Assembly: GCA_036320915.1 (NCBI GenBank)
Contig: JAXBDG010000005.1
Location: 1,364,001-1,428,000, forward strand
DNA from: Linnemannia elongata
Taxonomy: Eukaryota > Mortierellomycota > Mortierellomycetes > Mortierellales > Mortierellaceae
DNA: 64,000 bases
Reading direction: 5' to 3'
Positions 1 through 11,174 of this stretch are shown in pieces. Position numbers and translations under genes: made by a program. The notes below the pieces were generated by a model. It did no database searches. It worked only from the letters and a program-made list of their open reading frames with translations, and was not told the DNA's origin. The stretch's first letter is position 1; each line of letters starts with the position of its first letter.

Positions 1-1080
1 CAGAAGGAGGTTGTCGAGAAGGACTCGAACGTTGGCGCGCGTGAGTCGACTCTTGGACCTCTGCCCACTCACTTTGCATCAGCACATCGACTTCAGCTAG
101 ACGACGGCAAGGGCTCTCAGCGGATCAAGAAGATTGTCTCTGTCTCCTCCGTTTCATCGACAATGCCCATGCTAGGATCGCGCCGTTCATCCTCCTCTCT
201 CTTTTACGAGTCCGAGCCATCATCGCCCTTAGGTTCCTCTTCCCACTCCACATTCAAACGGTACGGAGGCAGCTCAACAGCGCTTCCAGACCTCGAGGAA
301 GGCATCTCGGAAAACCAAGAGGCCGGCAACCCTACCCTGCCTATCCATCTTGACATTATCAACATGCCCAACACCCCCTTTGCTCCACTGCCCATGCCGC
401 CTACCTTGTTGATCCAGTTCGAGTACGTATACAACACCTTCATTGCATCAGGAGCGCGTTTGGAGCTCAACCTCTCTCACGAGACTGTACAGGAGATCCA
501 TCAAAGGGCCAAGAAGGGCGAATGGGGCTCTGGGATGTTTGACGGTGCGACCTTCGAGGTCCAGGAACTCCTCTTCCGCGATGTCTGGCCCAAGTTCGTG
601 TCATCCTCCCGTGGTTTGCTGGCATTCGAGCCAGGAAAGCCAGAATACCAGCCAACGGACAAGTTTGGAACGACAAGCGTGGGTAGTCGAACGACTGTTT
701 TCCTGCCCTTTGATCACCATCAGCTGTCACGTCAGCCCACAAGCCCGTCTCCCGCGCATTCAATCAAATCGCCACAGTCTTCACTCTCCAAGGCGGCTTC
801 CACGAGGTCGGTGGCAACCCCATCGATCGAGCCGAGTGGAGGAATTGTCAACGGAAGTGCTCAGTGTGACACCTTCGCAGAGGAACCTTCGCGGACCGGC
901 TTCAAGACCTGGCTCGACAAAAAGAACCGTAGCGGCATTACAGCTGCAGCGTTGATTTCGCGAGAGGGTGATACCGAGGAGTCTTTGGGTATCATTGAGC
1001 AGAGTCGTAGAAGCACGGCTGACAGGAGAAGCGACACCTCCAATCTCTACTCCAGCTCGACCTTGAACCCTCCTGTATAG
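1..1080 (+). CDS. RGS-domain protein, 3' end (5' truncated by window)
   Basis: The frame is open from base 1 to the TAG at 1078-1080, with no start needed at 163, so this is the C-terminal part of a longer protein. Around bases 385-620 the product has an AFxxxYxTFI-like helix (FEYVYNTFIASGARLELNLS), then a VQELLFRDVWPKFV segment. This matches the second half of an RGS domain and is clearly paralogous to the C-terminal RGS half of the complete 7TM-RGS gene at 28047-32831. RGS domains speed GTP hydrolysis on G-alpha subunits at the plasma membrane. The flanks are Ser/Thr/Pro-rich and look disordered. The 7TM part and first RGS half presumably lie upstream of the window; that is inference from the paralog. 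An AATAAA follows 9 bases after the stop. Confidence 0.72.
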   Translation, partial: QKEVVEKDSNVGARESTLGPLPTHFASAHRLQLDDGKGSQRIKKIVSVSSVSSTMPMLGSRRSSSSLFYESEPSSPLGSSSHSTFKRYGGSSTALPDLEEGISENQEAGNPTLPIHLDIINMPNTPFAPLPMPPTLLIQFEYVYNTFIASGARLELNLSHETVQEIHQRAKKGEWGSGMFDGATFEVQELLFRDVWPKFVSSSRGLLAFEPGKPEYQPTDKFGTTSVGSRTTVFLPFDHHQLSRQPTSPSPAHSIKSPQSSLSKAASTRSVATPSIEPSGGIVNGSAQCDTFAEEPSRTGFKTWLDKKNRSGITAAALISREGDTEESLGIIEQSRRSTADRRSDTSNLYSSSTLNPPV

Positions 1081-1088
1081 ACAGCTTA

Positions 1089-1094
1089 AATAAA
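1089..1094 (+). terminator. poly(A) signal of the truncated RGS gene
   Basis: AATAAA sits a few bases after the stop codon of the RGS gene and about 110 bases before the next start codon, where 3' processing of the upstream gene is expected. Confidence 0.4.
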
Positions 1095-1205
1095 AGCCGG
1101 TCACATAATTCACATTCACATTTTTTGCAACCTGTGGAACGGCTATTTTTTTTTACTGACTCATCCGTTGCTCGGCTACTTTTCATGACCATCTGACAAG
1201 CACCC

Positions 1206-4081
1206 ATGGCCGTGCTGCCCTATTCGAACACCTCGTGCATCCACGGCATCGCTGGAAGGACCAGCGGAAACACAACCGCATCTGCTACAACAACCACAAC
1301 CAGCACCATTCAGCCATCCGTTAATACGATTTTTGATCTCGCACGAGAGTGTGACCAACACGTCGTTCGACTCTACTTTTTGCCAACTCCCGGAACCAAC
1401 GGCTTCACTACCACCCATACTCTTGTCCGGAACGATACTCGCAAACATCCTGTTGTTAGTAACAACAGCAACTCTTCTTCTGCCATTGCAACGACAACTG
1501 TCACCACCTCTGGTTTGGGTCATCAGTTTGATACCAATGGAGATAGCAGAGATGCGCATGCGAAGCATCAGCAGCGTCGCAGGATATGTCATTTAACGCG
1601 GGTCTCCGAGTCAGAGCGTGGAGTCGTCCATCTGGCGAGACTTCACATCTCATCCATGGTAAGACGAACAACTGGCTGGATACATATGTCAATGTGAATG
1701 ATGCAAAAACATGCTGGAGGGATTTATATCTGCGCTTACTGTTAGCAACAACTAACCTATTAAGCAATTATTCGATCATTGGATAGATTGTGGCGACATC
1801 ATCGGTTACCTACCTCTCACACCTCGTATCACTTCGACTCCAAGGAAACCGACTCACGGACCTCCCGGACCAGATCTTCCGGCTACCCTCCCTGCGCGAA
1901 CTGGATGTTTCTCAAAATCGCCTGACAGAGCTTTCTGGACTTATCGGGATGCTTGGACCGACGCTGGAGGAACTCTTTTTACAGTCGAATCAACTCCAGT
2001 TTTTGCCTCAACAACTCGGCCGGTTGACGCGACTGAGGCTTTTAGACATTGCAGACAATCAATTGGGATGTATCCCAGTCGAGGTTCAGCGGCTGGTGTC
2101 AGAGTCTCTGTTGTCGGAACGGATGCTGCGGAGAGCGAATCAGGGCGGGATCGATAGTCGTGGCGAGGGATCTTCTGCACCACCGACACCGCTGGATTCA
2201 CCAGTTACTTTGCATGGACAAGGAGGAGGAGCAGGTCCTTTAAATGCCGGATCGAACGAAGAGGGGGGTCATGACGATGATGACTATGTTCAGATACGTC
2301 AAGGCATGAAGTGTTGGGCTCGTGGAAACCGGTTCTGGCAAGTGAGCGCTCCTCGGTCTACGGCACCTCTATCACCATCGGGGCTTGTTTCATCACAAGC
2401 AGGATCTTCATCGGCAACCCCTGCAACTCGACCAAGTGAGGCTGTTTTGACCCCTCCCGCGGCCTTTCTCAATGCAGGAGCGTCGTTCTCGGCATTACCC
2501 TTTCAGCCTCTTGGCCCCTCGTTAATGTCACCACCACCACTGCCCGCTACGCCTACTAGGACCAATTCGGGATATTTTGATTCAACCCCTGCCTCGCCGA
2601 CGTATCGCAACCATAACCACAACCACACCCACAGCCACCACTCACACAATCATGCACACCAAGAGCCATTGCATTACCCAGCACATCCGGTTGACCAGCG
2701 TGGATACTCCAAGGACAGCTACACCTCTTGCTCATGGACTCTCAGCCTTACTGATATCTGCTCACAGATTGTTGGGGAAAAGTTGAACCAGGATCCTCAC
2801 TATTTTTGCCATAATGGATCATGTCCGCACAAGGCAACCAGGATATTTAATAGGAAGTCCGGACTTCCTACATCTCCTCCCGGGTCTTTACTACCATCCA
2901 CAACAACAACGACAACAGCAACTCACAATACAGACCCTTTAGTGGCGGCGGAGCTGTACTCGGAGATGGACAAGACGGGCGAGTGTATGGCGACCATGAT
3001 CCCGGACTGGATGATGGAGCAGCTGGGCTTGCACCGACTTGCCGAGATGCGAGGGGCTCTTGATCCGTTCAGTAGTGAAGACGAGCGGCAATCGCAGTTG
3101 GACGAATGGGATGGTCATGAGGATATATATCCGGATTCATACCAAGACCGGGATACAGGAGCAGGGGCGCAGGGCAGTTCTCAGAATAGCCTTTCCGGTC
3201 CTCATCTTCATCGTAGGGGTCGTCGTCGGTCACTCAAGGATCCGACTATTCCGATGTCATTGACTTTGGTCGAGAAGGAGATGGGATGTGAGTTTTGTTC
3301 GGTTTGCCAGAAGCGACTTTATTTCCCCGGTTTGCGGTGGAAGGGCGTCGGAGTGATGGATGAGCGGATCGTGCCGCTGGAGTGGGTTGCCTGTTCGGTC
3401 CAGTGTCGTGCTCAGGCTGAAGGAGAGGAGCAGCGGCGGAAGGCGAATGGTGGAAAGGCGGCTTCGGCGATGGCGACTATGACATCTACTATGGCATCGA
3501 CACCCACGACTTCTACGCTAGGTGTGACTCCTATCACGGAGGAGGAGGAGGACCGGTCCGGTGGCGACTCTGAAGGCGAGGAGTATTTTGGTGGTAGACA
3601 TCATCATCCGCAGACGACGACGTTCAATTGGAACCCCGGACCAGAGGGGTCCCAGACGATAGCATCCGCAACAGTGACGACGACAACAACAGCAGTGACG
3701 ACCCGGGCCCGGTCTGGGACCCATCATCATGATTCGCCGCCTTCGTCTTCCTCCTCGCACGGGGCAGCAACATCACCTGTGGGGATATCCAGTAGAATAG
3801 GCGAACAAGCAGCAGGACGAGAAATTAGGGGCCAGGTTGGAAATGGATCTAACCTATCACCGATCGTTGTCGACCATAGCCGGTCTAGGGAGATCTCGAT
3901 GGTGCAACAGCAACAACAGCAGCAATTGATTCAACTACAACAACAGCAGCAATTACAGCTTCAACAGCAACAACATCGTAATCAGCATCATCATCAACAA
4001 CGCAATTATCGCGAGACTATCGCCTATGGTCTCATAAAATCAAAGGCTCTGAGAAGGCGAACTCGCGCTCTTTCTCTCTAG
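1206..4081 (+). CDS. Leucine-rich-repeat protein with C-terminal Cys-rich module
   Basis: Two exons, 1206-1658 and 1787-4081, joined in phase 0, give about 915 residues. The intron has GTAAGA, a CTAAC branch site and TAG. The start at 1206 is the first in-frame ATG and has a purine-rich context. Residues ~160-250 hold four typical short LRRs (pattern LxxLxLxxNxLxxLP), the SHOC2/LRRC class of protein-interaction scaffold. A long Ser/Thr/Pro- and His-rich linker follows. Near residues 650-700 a conserved-looking module has CEFCSVC, then VPLEW and CSVQC, a possible zinc site. The end is rich in polyglutamine and polyhistidine. LRRC28/58-type proteins also carry a C-terminal Cys module after LRRs; that link is tentative. 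Likely intracellular, as no signal peptide or membrane segment is seen. The binding partner cannot be told from sequence. Confidence 0.8.
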
Positions 4082-4280
4082 CGTACATTTCTCTGATGAA
4101 GTATGGTCCTCTTCCCCTTAGTCCTTAGTTGGTTTCATTGGGGACAATAATAATACAAGAAAAACGATGATAGGTGCCCAATTGGATGGATCGCTCTTTA
4201 AGAAGGACATAGTGAGCGAGTGAGAGTCAGAGAGAGTAAACTCCCTCATATGCCTGCGTCTTATCCCGTTTGCGTCATCA

Positions 4281-4286
4281 AATAAA
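4281..4286 (+). terminator. poly(A) signal of the LRR gene
   Basis: AATAAA about 200 bases after the stop of the LRR gene, in AT-rich 3' sequence. Confidence 0.35.
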
Positions 4287-4679
4287 AACGCAGCGAGTGT
4301 TGCCTTACCCTCTTTACCCCAAGATTCGGATCTACCGTTTCTGCTCGATTCGATTCAAAAACAATCGAAGCGTGAAGTACATGTACTTTATTCTATCCGT
4401 GTCTGCGTGCCCTGCGGGATAGCCTATGACGACAGTTGCAGAGATGGTTCTCTTAGAAAAAAAAAAATTCTAAAAAGGGGAGGATTGCAGTTTAGTTTAT
4501 GGATGGGTTTATGAACCTTGTTTGCCCTGGATGGAGGAGAAGGCAGGGTTTACAGACGACGGCCATTTTTGAGTTCTGATGATGATGATGATGGGTCGAT
4601 TCCTACTCTGCTAATTCAGCTCTCCTCCTTTCGTCTCCTTTCCCTGACACCGGAAATTTGGATATTTCCACTGGATCGC

Positions 4680-4705
4680 TTTTTTTTTTTTTTTTTTTTT
4701 TTTTT
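4680..4705. repeat. Poly(T) tract, 26 nt
   Basis: Uninterrupted T run in intergenic DNA; possibly a nucleosome-excluding poly(dA:dT) tract or a decayed retro-tail. No target-site duplication was evident. Confidence 0.9.
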
Positions 4706-5549
4706 GGATGCTCCTGAGGTTTACCATGGTTCTCCGGGAAGGCTGATCGAGAAACAAAGCAGCCACTGCAACCACAGCTGCAGAGAAATATTAGTTTGCG
4801 AAGTCAGCTTCTGCTGGGATTGGGCGTAGTTGGTGTTGAATGCATGTCTCTCTTTTAAAGTGTTTTCGATTTAGTTTTTGTTTGTTTGCTGGAAAGTATA
4901 CCGTTAGTTTATCAGTCAACCTCCGATCCAAGACTTTGAGATTGGAAGGGTATGTGTATGTGATGGATCAATCTTTGAAGACAGCCTGCCAAGTGATCAG
5001 CATTGAAGGCGAAGAAGGTAAAAAAAATAAACAAACAAAAACAGACGGGAAGGTAAACAAAGAAGCAGGTAAGCAAACGCCTAGCCCAGCATCAGTAAAA
5101 CCCAGCAAAAAGTAAAAACGGAACGGAGGGAAGTTCTACTGCACCAAGGGTCAACAACAAGGTTGGGAGCCAGATAATGAGAACGAGAAACACAGGCCAA
5201 CGAAAAGAGAAAAAAAAAAATTAGAGAGAGTGAGAGAGCCGTGGGATGGGTGAGCGGATGTGAATCTAGCACGTTTTTTTTGTTTGTTTGTTTGTTTGTT
5301 TTGTTTCTTGTCACACTCCCTCCTCATGTTGTTGTTTGGCGGTGGTTCATTTCTTTTATTTCGTTTTGTCAGCCATCCCTCTATCCAATATCATTTTGGT
5401 TCAACTCCTCCAGCCAGCCAGCCCAGCCCAGCTCTCACCTCAAATAACCCAGGGCCAGAGGCAACGAGAAAAGAAGGAAGACGATCGCGTTTTTCCCTGT
5501 CGGTTTGAGATGTGAAACGTTAAGGTGCTTGATTATGACTTCCCTTCCA

Positions 5550-5571
5550 CCCCCCCCCCCCCCCCCCCCCC
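5550..5571. repeat. Poly(C) tract, 22 nt
   Basis: Uninterrupted C run, rarer than A/T runs in this window. Length may be unreliable in sequencing. Confidence 0.9.
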
Positions 5572-7649
5572 TCCCCTATCTCCCGTTTGCCATTTCACCC
5601 TTCGTCCTCTTTGATTTGAGCATTTTTTTTATTTTTTTATTTTGCTCTGAATCCGGCAGCAAGGAGCCGGGCGAGCAAAAAAGAAAAAAAAATATATCCT
5701 GAACAAGTACCAATTGGATGCTGGCCTGCTGTCGACGGGGGTCGACATGTCTTGGACCTTGCTATATTTTGCTAAACGGGTCGAGAAGAAAAATGCTGGA
5801 ATAAAGTAGGAAGTGAGAGGAGAGGTGTACGATCACGGTGTTTTCTTAAACGATCATGGATGGGCTCAGTAGACTCTCTGGCTCCTCATTTGACAGGGTT
5901 CACTTGAACTGAGGGCCAACTTAACTTTTGCATGGAGGTTTTGAGGACTTGGTGGTTGAAGGATGGATGGCATGTGGGAGTGGAGTACGTTTTGGACCGG
6001 CTTTTAAAGTCAAAAACGAAACAATTGAGGACAAATGGACGAACAGAGAATGAGTGGCAAAATGGGTCGAAAGACAAGGACGGCCGATCGAGAGACATTC
6101 GCAGGACGACAACAGAAGCACATAAAAAAACAAAATAAAAAACAAACAATGACAAAAAAGGTCAGAGGAGCGCAAATGCGTCGTCGATTAGGTGAGAGAG
6201 AGAGAAGTTTTCGACATTCCGCGGAGTGCGTAACAAAAGGAAGTATAAGACGACTTAAAATGATGCTTCGTCAGAGTGCATCCTCATCCACCCCTTTTCT
6301 TTAGTCGACTCGCAACCCTATGGACAATCCATTCTTTAACTAACAAGCCAAACAAACGAACACAATCCACAATCCCTATTATGTTCTCTTCTTTTGAAAG
6401 CCACTTAAATTCAGCCTTATTAAACAAAGGGGGGGGAGGGGGCGTTGAAAAGAAAAGGACAAAACATTAAGACAGTCAATTTGATGATTGTGCAATGGAA
6501 GGCTTACCAAGAAGTGGTTGCCGTAGTAACCTCATAAGAGAATGAAAAAGGAGACAAGTTGCGGACAGACCTTGCCTAGACCTAGTAAATTGCACTTTTG
6601 TGGTCTTCCCTTTTTTTTCTTCTTCTTTTGAGACCGAAGGAGAAGGAGACAACTACGCGAAAGTGAATAAGAAAGAACGCGTGAGTAAGAAGTGGGTGAC
6701 CTAGAATGGGTCCCAATTTCACACCAGAGAAAGACGAATGAGAATACTTTACTGAAAAAAAAACGGGGGAGGGCGTTCTCGCCCTTTTGTCGTCGAGGGA
6801 GATAGAGGCAGCATTATAAGGCACCTGGCGCATGGTGAGTGTGTTGCGTGGACAGTGTGCATGTCGTGTTGTGTTCTACACGGCAGAAACATCGCCTTGG
6901 AGAGACACAAGACGGGGGTGGAAGAAGAGGACAAGAGGGAAGTAAGGGGGGAGACACATCATGTGCGGTCGTCTTGAATTGTTATGTTTTGGGCGCATTT
7001 GGCTACAGAAACGAGAGTCAAAGAAGTCAGTAGAAGAACATGAAAAAGAAGAAAAAAAAAACCAGACTAACTGAAAACGACAAAAAAGAAGGCTGACTAG
7101 GGCAGAGCATCAGTCCAGTTTACATATTCCAAGTAAGAAGTCGGCAGGAGCGAGCATTAACGGTTGAGTCTGACGGCAATGGTTGCGTGTCAGGACCCTT
7201 CGTCTGCGTCTGCCTCTGCGTTTTCGCTTCTTTGTTCTCAGTGTGACTTATCTAACATGTGCGCCGGTAAAGAAAGAGACGGAAGGAGAGACAACCACGC
7301 GTGCACTGCCCAATTGCATCCGCTATGGCGACTCGGTCATAGTGAAAAAAAGGGGGGAGGGGGCTAGACGGGGAGGTTTGGGAGTAGGGGGTAGCAGGGA
7401 TATTACGATACAAAACGTACAATTGCAAACAGGGGATCGACTCCTTCATTTATTTTCTCATAATAGTTGTCCTGCGAGCAATCGAAGGCAAGGGATGGGA
7501 AAGAGAAAGGGAAAGGCAAGGGAAAAGTAAAAAATAGCGATGCGGTGCGATGACAAAACAAACAATGACAAAGACCACAACAATAATAAGAACAGCAACC
7601 ACATTATTATCAACAAGAAGGAGGCCTTTCATTTGTTATCTTGTGTAGC

Positions 7650-7672
7650 ACAGACAGACAGACAGACAGACA
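7650..7672. repeat. ACAG tetranucleotide microsatellite
   Basis: About five and a half copies of a CAGA/ACAG unit in otherwise unassigned intergenic DNA. Confidence 0.85.
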
Positions 7673-8749
7673 AGTGAGGACCATGGATGCGGGCACAGTG
7701 AGAACTGTACGTAACATCTTTTCGAATGTGACCCCCTCTTTCTCTTTCTCTCCATAGTACATCCGCTACTACTAGATTAGTAGCATGTAGCATGTCTAAT
7801 GCTACGGCGATCTCCGATAGAAGCACTCGAATTTGCTTCGCTCTCCTTGCCTTCTTTGGTCAGCAGCACGCTTCTGATGCATGCGCCCTGATGGTGCCTG
7901 GCGAAAAAGGATATTTTTTTGTTGTTCTCTCCTAGAAGATTGCGCATTCTTTTTTTCTACGGAACACTACTCAACTCTCGATATCTCTGCCCTTCTTTTC
8001 ACTCGCTATCTCCTTCTCAATGCAATGCTTGTCTTCTTGACTTTGTTTCTTCTTTTTTTGCATTACTGGTCTTCTGGTTTCCCGTCTGCTGTCTGTGTGT
8101 GTATGTCTTGTATGTGCAGGAGCCTTGTTTGTATGTGTGATCTCAAGGGAGAGTTCCAGCGTTTCTGTTGTCTCTCTTTTTGAAAAAAGGAGGAAAAAAC
8201 CAAGCGTTACTGCAGAAGTTACCGACACCCCTCCCCCTTTTCGTTCCCAGTTCTTACTTTTGAGCGTGTGTTTTTTTTGTTTGCTCGAGTGGATGTGGTG
8301 AGACGAAAGGGAAGAAGGAAGGGGGAGGAGGGGGGCACCATAATAGTAACAATAATAATAATATCCATTACAGCAGGTAGAGACAGCCAGGAGAGCCAGA
8401 CATAAAGCAAGTTAGAGTTTTTTGTCTTCATTCGTTTCTCTTGCCAAGTGGGGTTGGTGTTTTGGGCGATGGGAATAGCGGTTTTATTTTTACAATGGAC
8501 GAGTGAGTAAAAGTAAAAGGAAGGGGCGAATAACCAAGCAAGACCATGCTTGTGTTTGTCCTGGCACAAGCGAGCAAAAAAGTGAGCGAGAAAGTGAGAG
8601 AGTTAGAGAAGGAGAGAGCAAGTCGAGTGGATGGCCAGGATGTTATGGTTTGCGGATGTCTTGCAACCGCAAGAAATATTTTAGCAGCGGGTCCACTCAG
8701 CCTGAGTAACCTTATTCATTGAGTCGACCAGCCCCAGGCAGGCAGACTC

Positions 8750-9403
8750 TTTTTTCTTTTTTTTTTCTTTGCTGACATCCCATTCGCCCGTCTTTCTCTT
8801 CTAATTTATATTGCCACTCGTGGCTCTTCTTTACTTTATTTGTTGCTGCCTATTCATTCAATCCATGTCAGTCCTTGGTGTCAGTCTGCCAGGTGCAATT
8901 GAATCGCCTCTCTTTCTCTCTCTCTCCTTTTCTCTTTTCATACCCTCCTTCCCCTCCCTCTACTCTATCCACCACGCACGCTTCTTGCGTGCTTGTTTTT
9001 TCTTTCTTTTATTTTGCTACTGTCCGTATAAATACTCTACAGTGATGGTTTTCTTTTCTCCCCTTTTTTTTGATAACCCATCGTTCCTCCTCCTCTTTCT
9101 CTTTCTCTCTTTCTCTTTCTCTCGCTCTCTCTATCTCTCTCTTTGTCGCTACTCTTCTTCTACGCCTTTCCCCCTTCCTCTTCCTTTTCCTCTTCCTACC
9201 CGTCACACTCATTCGCTTATTTGCTTATTAGCTTTCTCTCTTCCTCATCCTTCGTTCTATTTGCATTCAACCCCACTCCCACTTGCACTCTCACTCTCAC
9301 TCTCTCTCTCTCTTTCTCCCTCTCTCTCTGGCCCTTTCATTCACTCATATTGCTCTCAACACTCGCACTTACTCACAATCACACTTCCCCTGCAACAACG
9401 ATA
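8750..9403 (+). promoter_or_regulatory. CT-rich promoter/leader of the F-box gene
   Basis: About 650 bases with strong pyrimidine bias on the coding strand (CTCT, TTTC blocks) end just before the ATG at 9404. A TATA-like box lies at 9027-9034. Similar CT tracts precede other genes in this window (19.6, 27 and 40 kb), so this is probably the common promoter style of the genome. The tract creates long spurious reading frames rich in Ser, Leu and Phe. Confidence 0.5.
9027..9034 (+). promoter_or_regulatory. TATA-like box (TATAAATA)
   Basis: TATAAATA inside the CT-rich leader about 370 bases before the F-box start codon. The distance allows a long 5' UTR. Confidence 0.35.
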
Positions 9404-10999
9404 ATGACTTTCTGCCTTGCCAACAGCATGGATATCGATATCATCCCCCGCTCCTTCCGGAGTCCCCTCTTCCTCATCGACATACCCGAGAATATCTGGC
9501 TCGATATCTTCAGTTACCTCTCCCTCAAAGAAAAGTTCACCACTGCTGGGTAAGTTCTCTCCTCCTCTTCTGGCCTCGTGCAAGTGCAATTGACTGTCTT
9601 CCTCTTGTTTGGCCCTGGCTGAACCACACATGCGCCCACTTTCTTCCCCCCTGTTGCTCTTGCTTTGCTCTTCCCAGTTATCCTAATCTGTTTATCCCTC
9701 CTCTTCCTCTCTCCCCGCTCTGTTCTCTCTTTCACTATCCCGCTGGCTCCATCGCTCGCTTGGTTCCTTTTCCCTTCTATTAGAACTTGCCGCACATGGC
9801 ACCGTATCCTGGCCGACCCTTCTCTCTACACCCATATCTCCCTCGACTACATGGAGTTCGACACCCTCGTCCTCTGTATGCAACAGCTTTGCCGCCTCGC
9901 CCCCAGGATTCGCTCCCTTCGCATCGCCAACTGCCACTCCTCTTTTATCTCCAAAACCACCGTCCCCGTCCAAAACACCTCGATCATGCACCACTTCCCA
10001 CAGCATCAAGGCATGCACACCCTGCACACTCACATCACCTCCTTCACCCTCCCGCGCCGCCGCGAGGAATACCGCAAGCTCGGTTTCACCCTCCACCAGG
10101 ACTTTTCCCGTGCCCTTGCTATCCTCATGGAACAGAGCCACGAGTCGCTCAAGTCTCTTGATATCCAGGACAACTTTCTCGACCTCGAAATGACAGAACT
10201 TGTCTTCTGCATCGTCCGCTACGGTCGCCACCTCGAACACCTCCTCTACAACGGCAACCGGGATGGTGGCTTCATTGCCCCCGAGATCGTCAGCGCCATC
10301 ACCGCCGCCTGCCCCAACATCAAGAGCTTCCAGGGCCAGCACGCCATCTCTGATACTGTCCTCCGTCGCATGGTGAGCGGTTGGGAGGAATTGAGGTCGA
10401 TCACCCTGGCTCCTTACCAAGCTCCTTCTGTCGGCACCAAGGAAGTCAGCATGGAGGGTCTCTGGTCGCTACTCGAGTGCGGGAAGGTTGAGTCGCTCGA
10501 GTTGCTCGATCTGGAGTGCATCTCCAACGATAATGTCCGGACGATGATGGAGCGTGTCAAGAAGCTACAGGCTACCAGCTTTGAGCGTGTTGCCAGCTCG
10601 CCCCTGAGCCATCCCTTCGCCCATCACCACTCCTACTTTGCCACAGCACCCCCCACCACCCCCTCCACCCCTCTCCCCGGTTCATCAGTTCGCCACCTGA
10701 CCGTCACCAAATATACCTCGACTCCTCTCACCCTCCCTGGCTTCGCCGCACTGCTTAAGCTCTTCCCCAACCTCGAATCGTTCAAGTTCACCACCAACTT
10801 TTTCACCTATGACCACCACTTCCAGGGTCTCACCCGGGACATCTATGAGGAGGAGATCGTGATGGTCGAGCGCATGGTCCGTACTGAGATGACCGACCGC
10901 TGGGGTGCCACCCGCGCTGCAGCATGCTGGGAGGGCGATTGGAATGCAGCTGTGACGGAGGAGCAGCGCCTTCGTGCCAGCATCCTTCGATCTGTGTAA
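9404..10999 (+). CDS. F-box protein (FBXL-like)
   Basis: Two exons, 9404-9549 and 9784-10999 (phase 2 junction), give about 453 residues; a second in-frame ATG lies at 9428. The F-box spans residues ~24-68 across the intron: IPENIWLDIFSYLSLKEKF, then TCRTWHRILADPSLYTHI, with the usual Pro, Trp and Leu positions. F-box proteins bind Skp1 and deliver substrates to the SCF ubiquitin ligase. The rest is degenerate leucine-rich segments (for example LRIANCHSS, LKSLDIQDN, SLELLDLE) typical of fungal F-box/LRR proteins. A His/Pro-rich loop lies near bases 10610-10690. Substrate unknown. The intron contains a CT-rich tract and uses GTAAGT and TAG. Confidence 0.88.
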
Positions 11000-11168
11000 T
11001 CTTTTCCTGCCCTTCCGTTTCTATCATATACCATCCTTTATTCACCTTTCCCCCTTTTTTCCGTCTCTCGTTCCCCTTCATTAATGTCGAATTCACCATA
11101 TACCATTGGATTGTCCAAGTGCTTAGACAATGCTTTTTTGTTCGTTTTCTTTTTATGTTGCTGTAAAT

Positions 11169-11174
11169 AATAAA
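11169..11174 (+). terminator. poly(A) signal of the F-box gene
   Basis: AATAAA within an AATAAT-rich stretch about 170 bases after the stop codon. Confidence 0.4.

Larger units (their letters stand above)
4082..9403. other. 5.3-kb gene-poor intergenic region
   Basis: No reading frame here shows a recognisable domain or plausible exon chain. The sequence holds homopolymers (T 4680-4705, C 5550-5571), an ACAG microsatellite, many short A- or G-rich runs, and from about 8750 a pyrimidine-rich stretch leading into the F-box gene. The first part probably contains the LRR gene 3' UTR and the last part the F-box promoter and leader. The middle (about 4500-8700) is unexplained. No tRNA or CRISPR pattern was seen. 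Confidence 0.6.

Noticed and set aside
4680..4705. Poly(T) tracts considered as tails of retrotransposed copies
   Set aside because: No adjacent intronless gene copy, reverse-transcriptase fragment or target-site duplication was seen at any of the tracts.
8811..9404. 197-codon plus-strand open frame
   Set aside because: Runs entirely through the CT-rich leader; composition is Ser/Leu/Phe from pyrimidine repeats and the frame ends at the real F-box start.
9692..10420. 242-codon antisense frame opposite the F-box gene
   Set aside because: Gly/Val/Asp/Glu-rich composition is the reverse complement of a C-ending codon bias; no domain.
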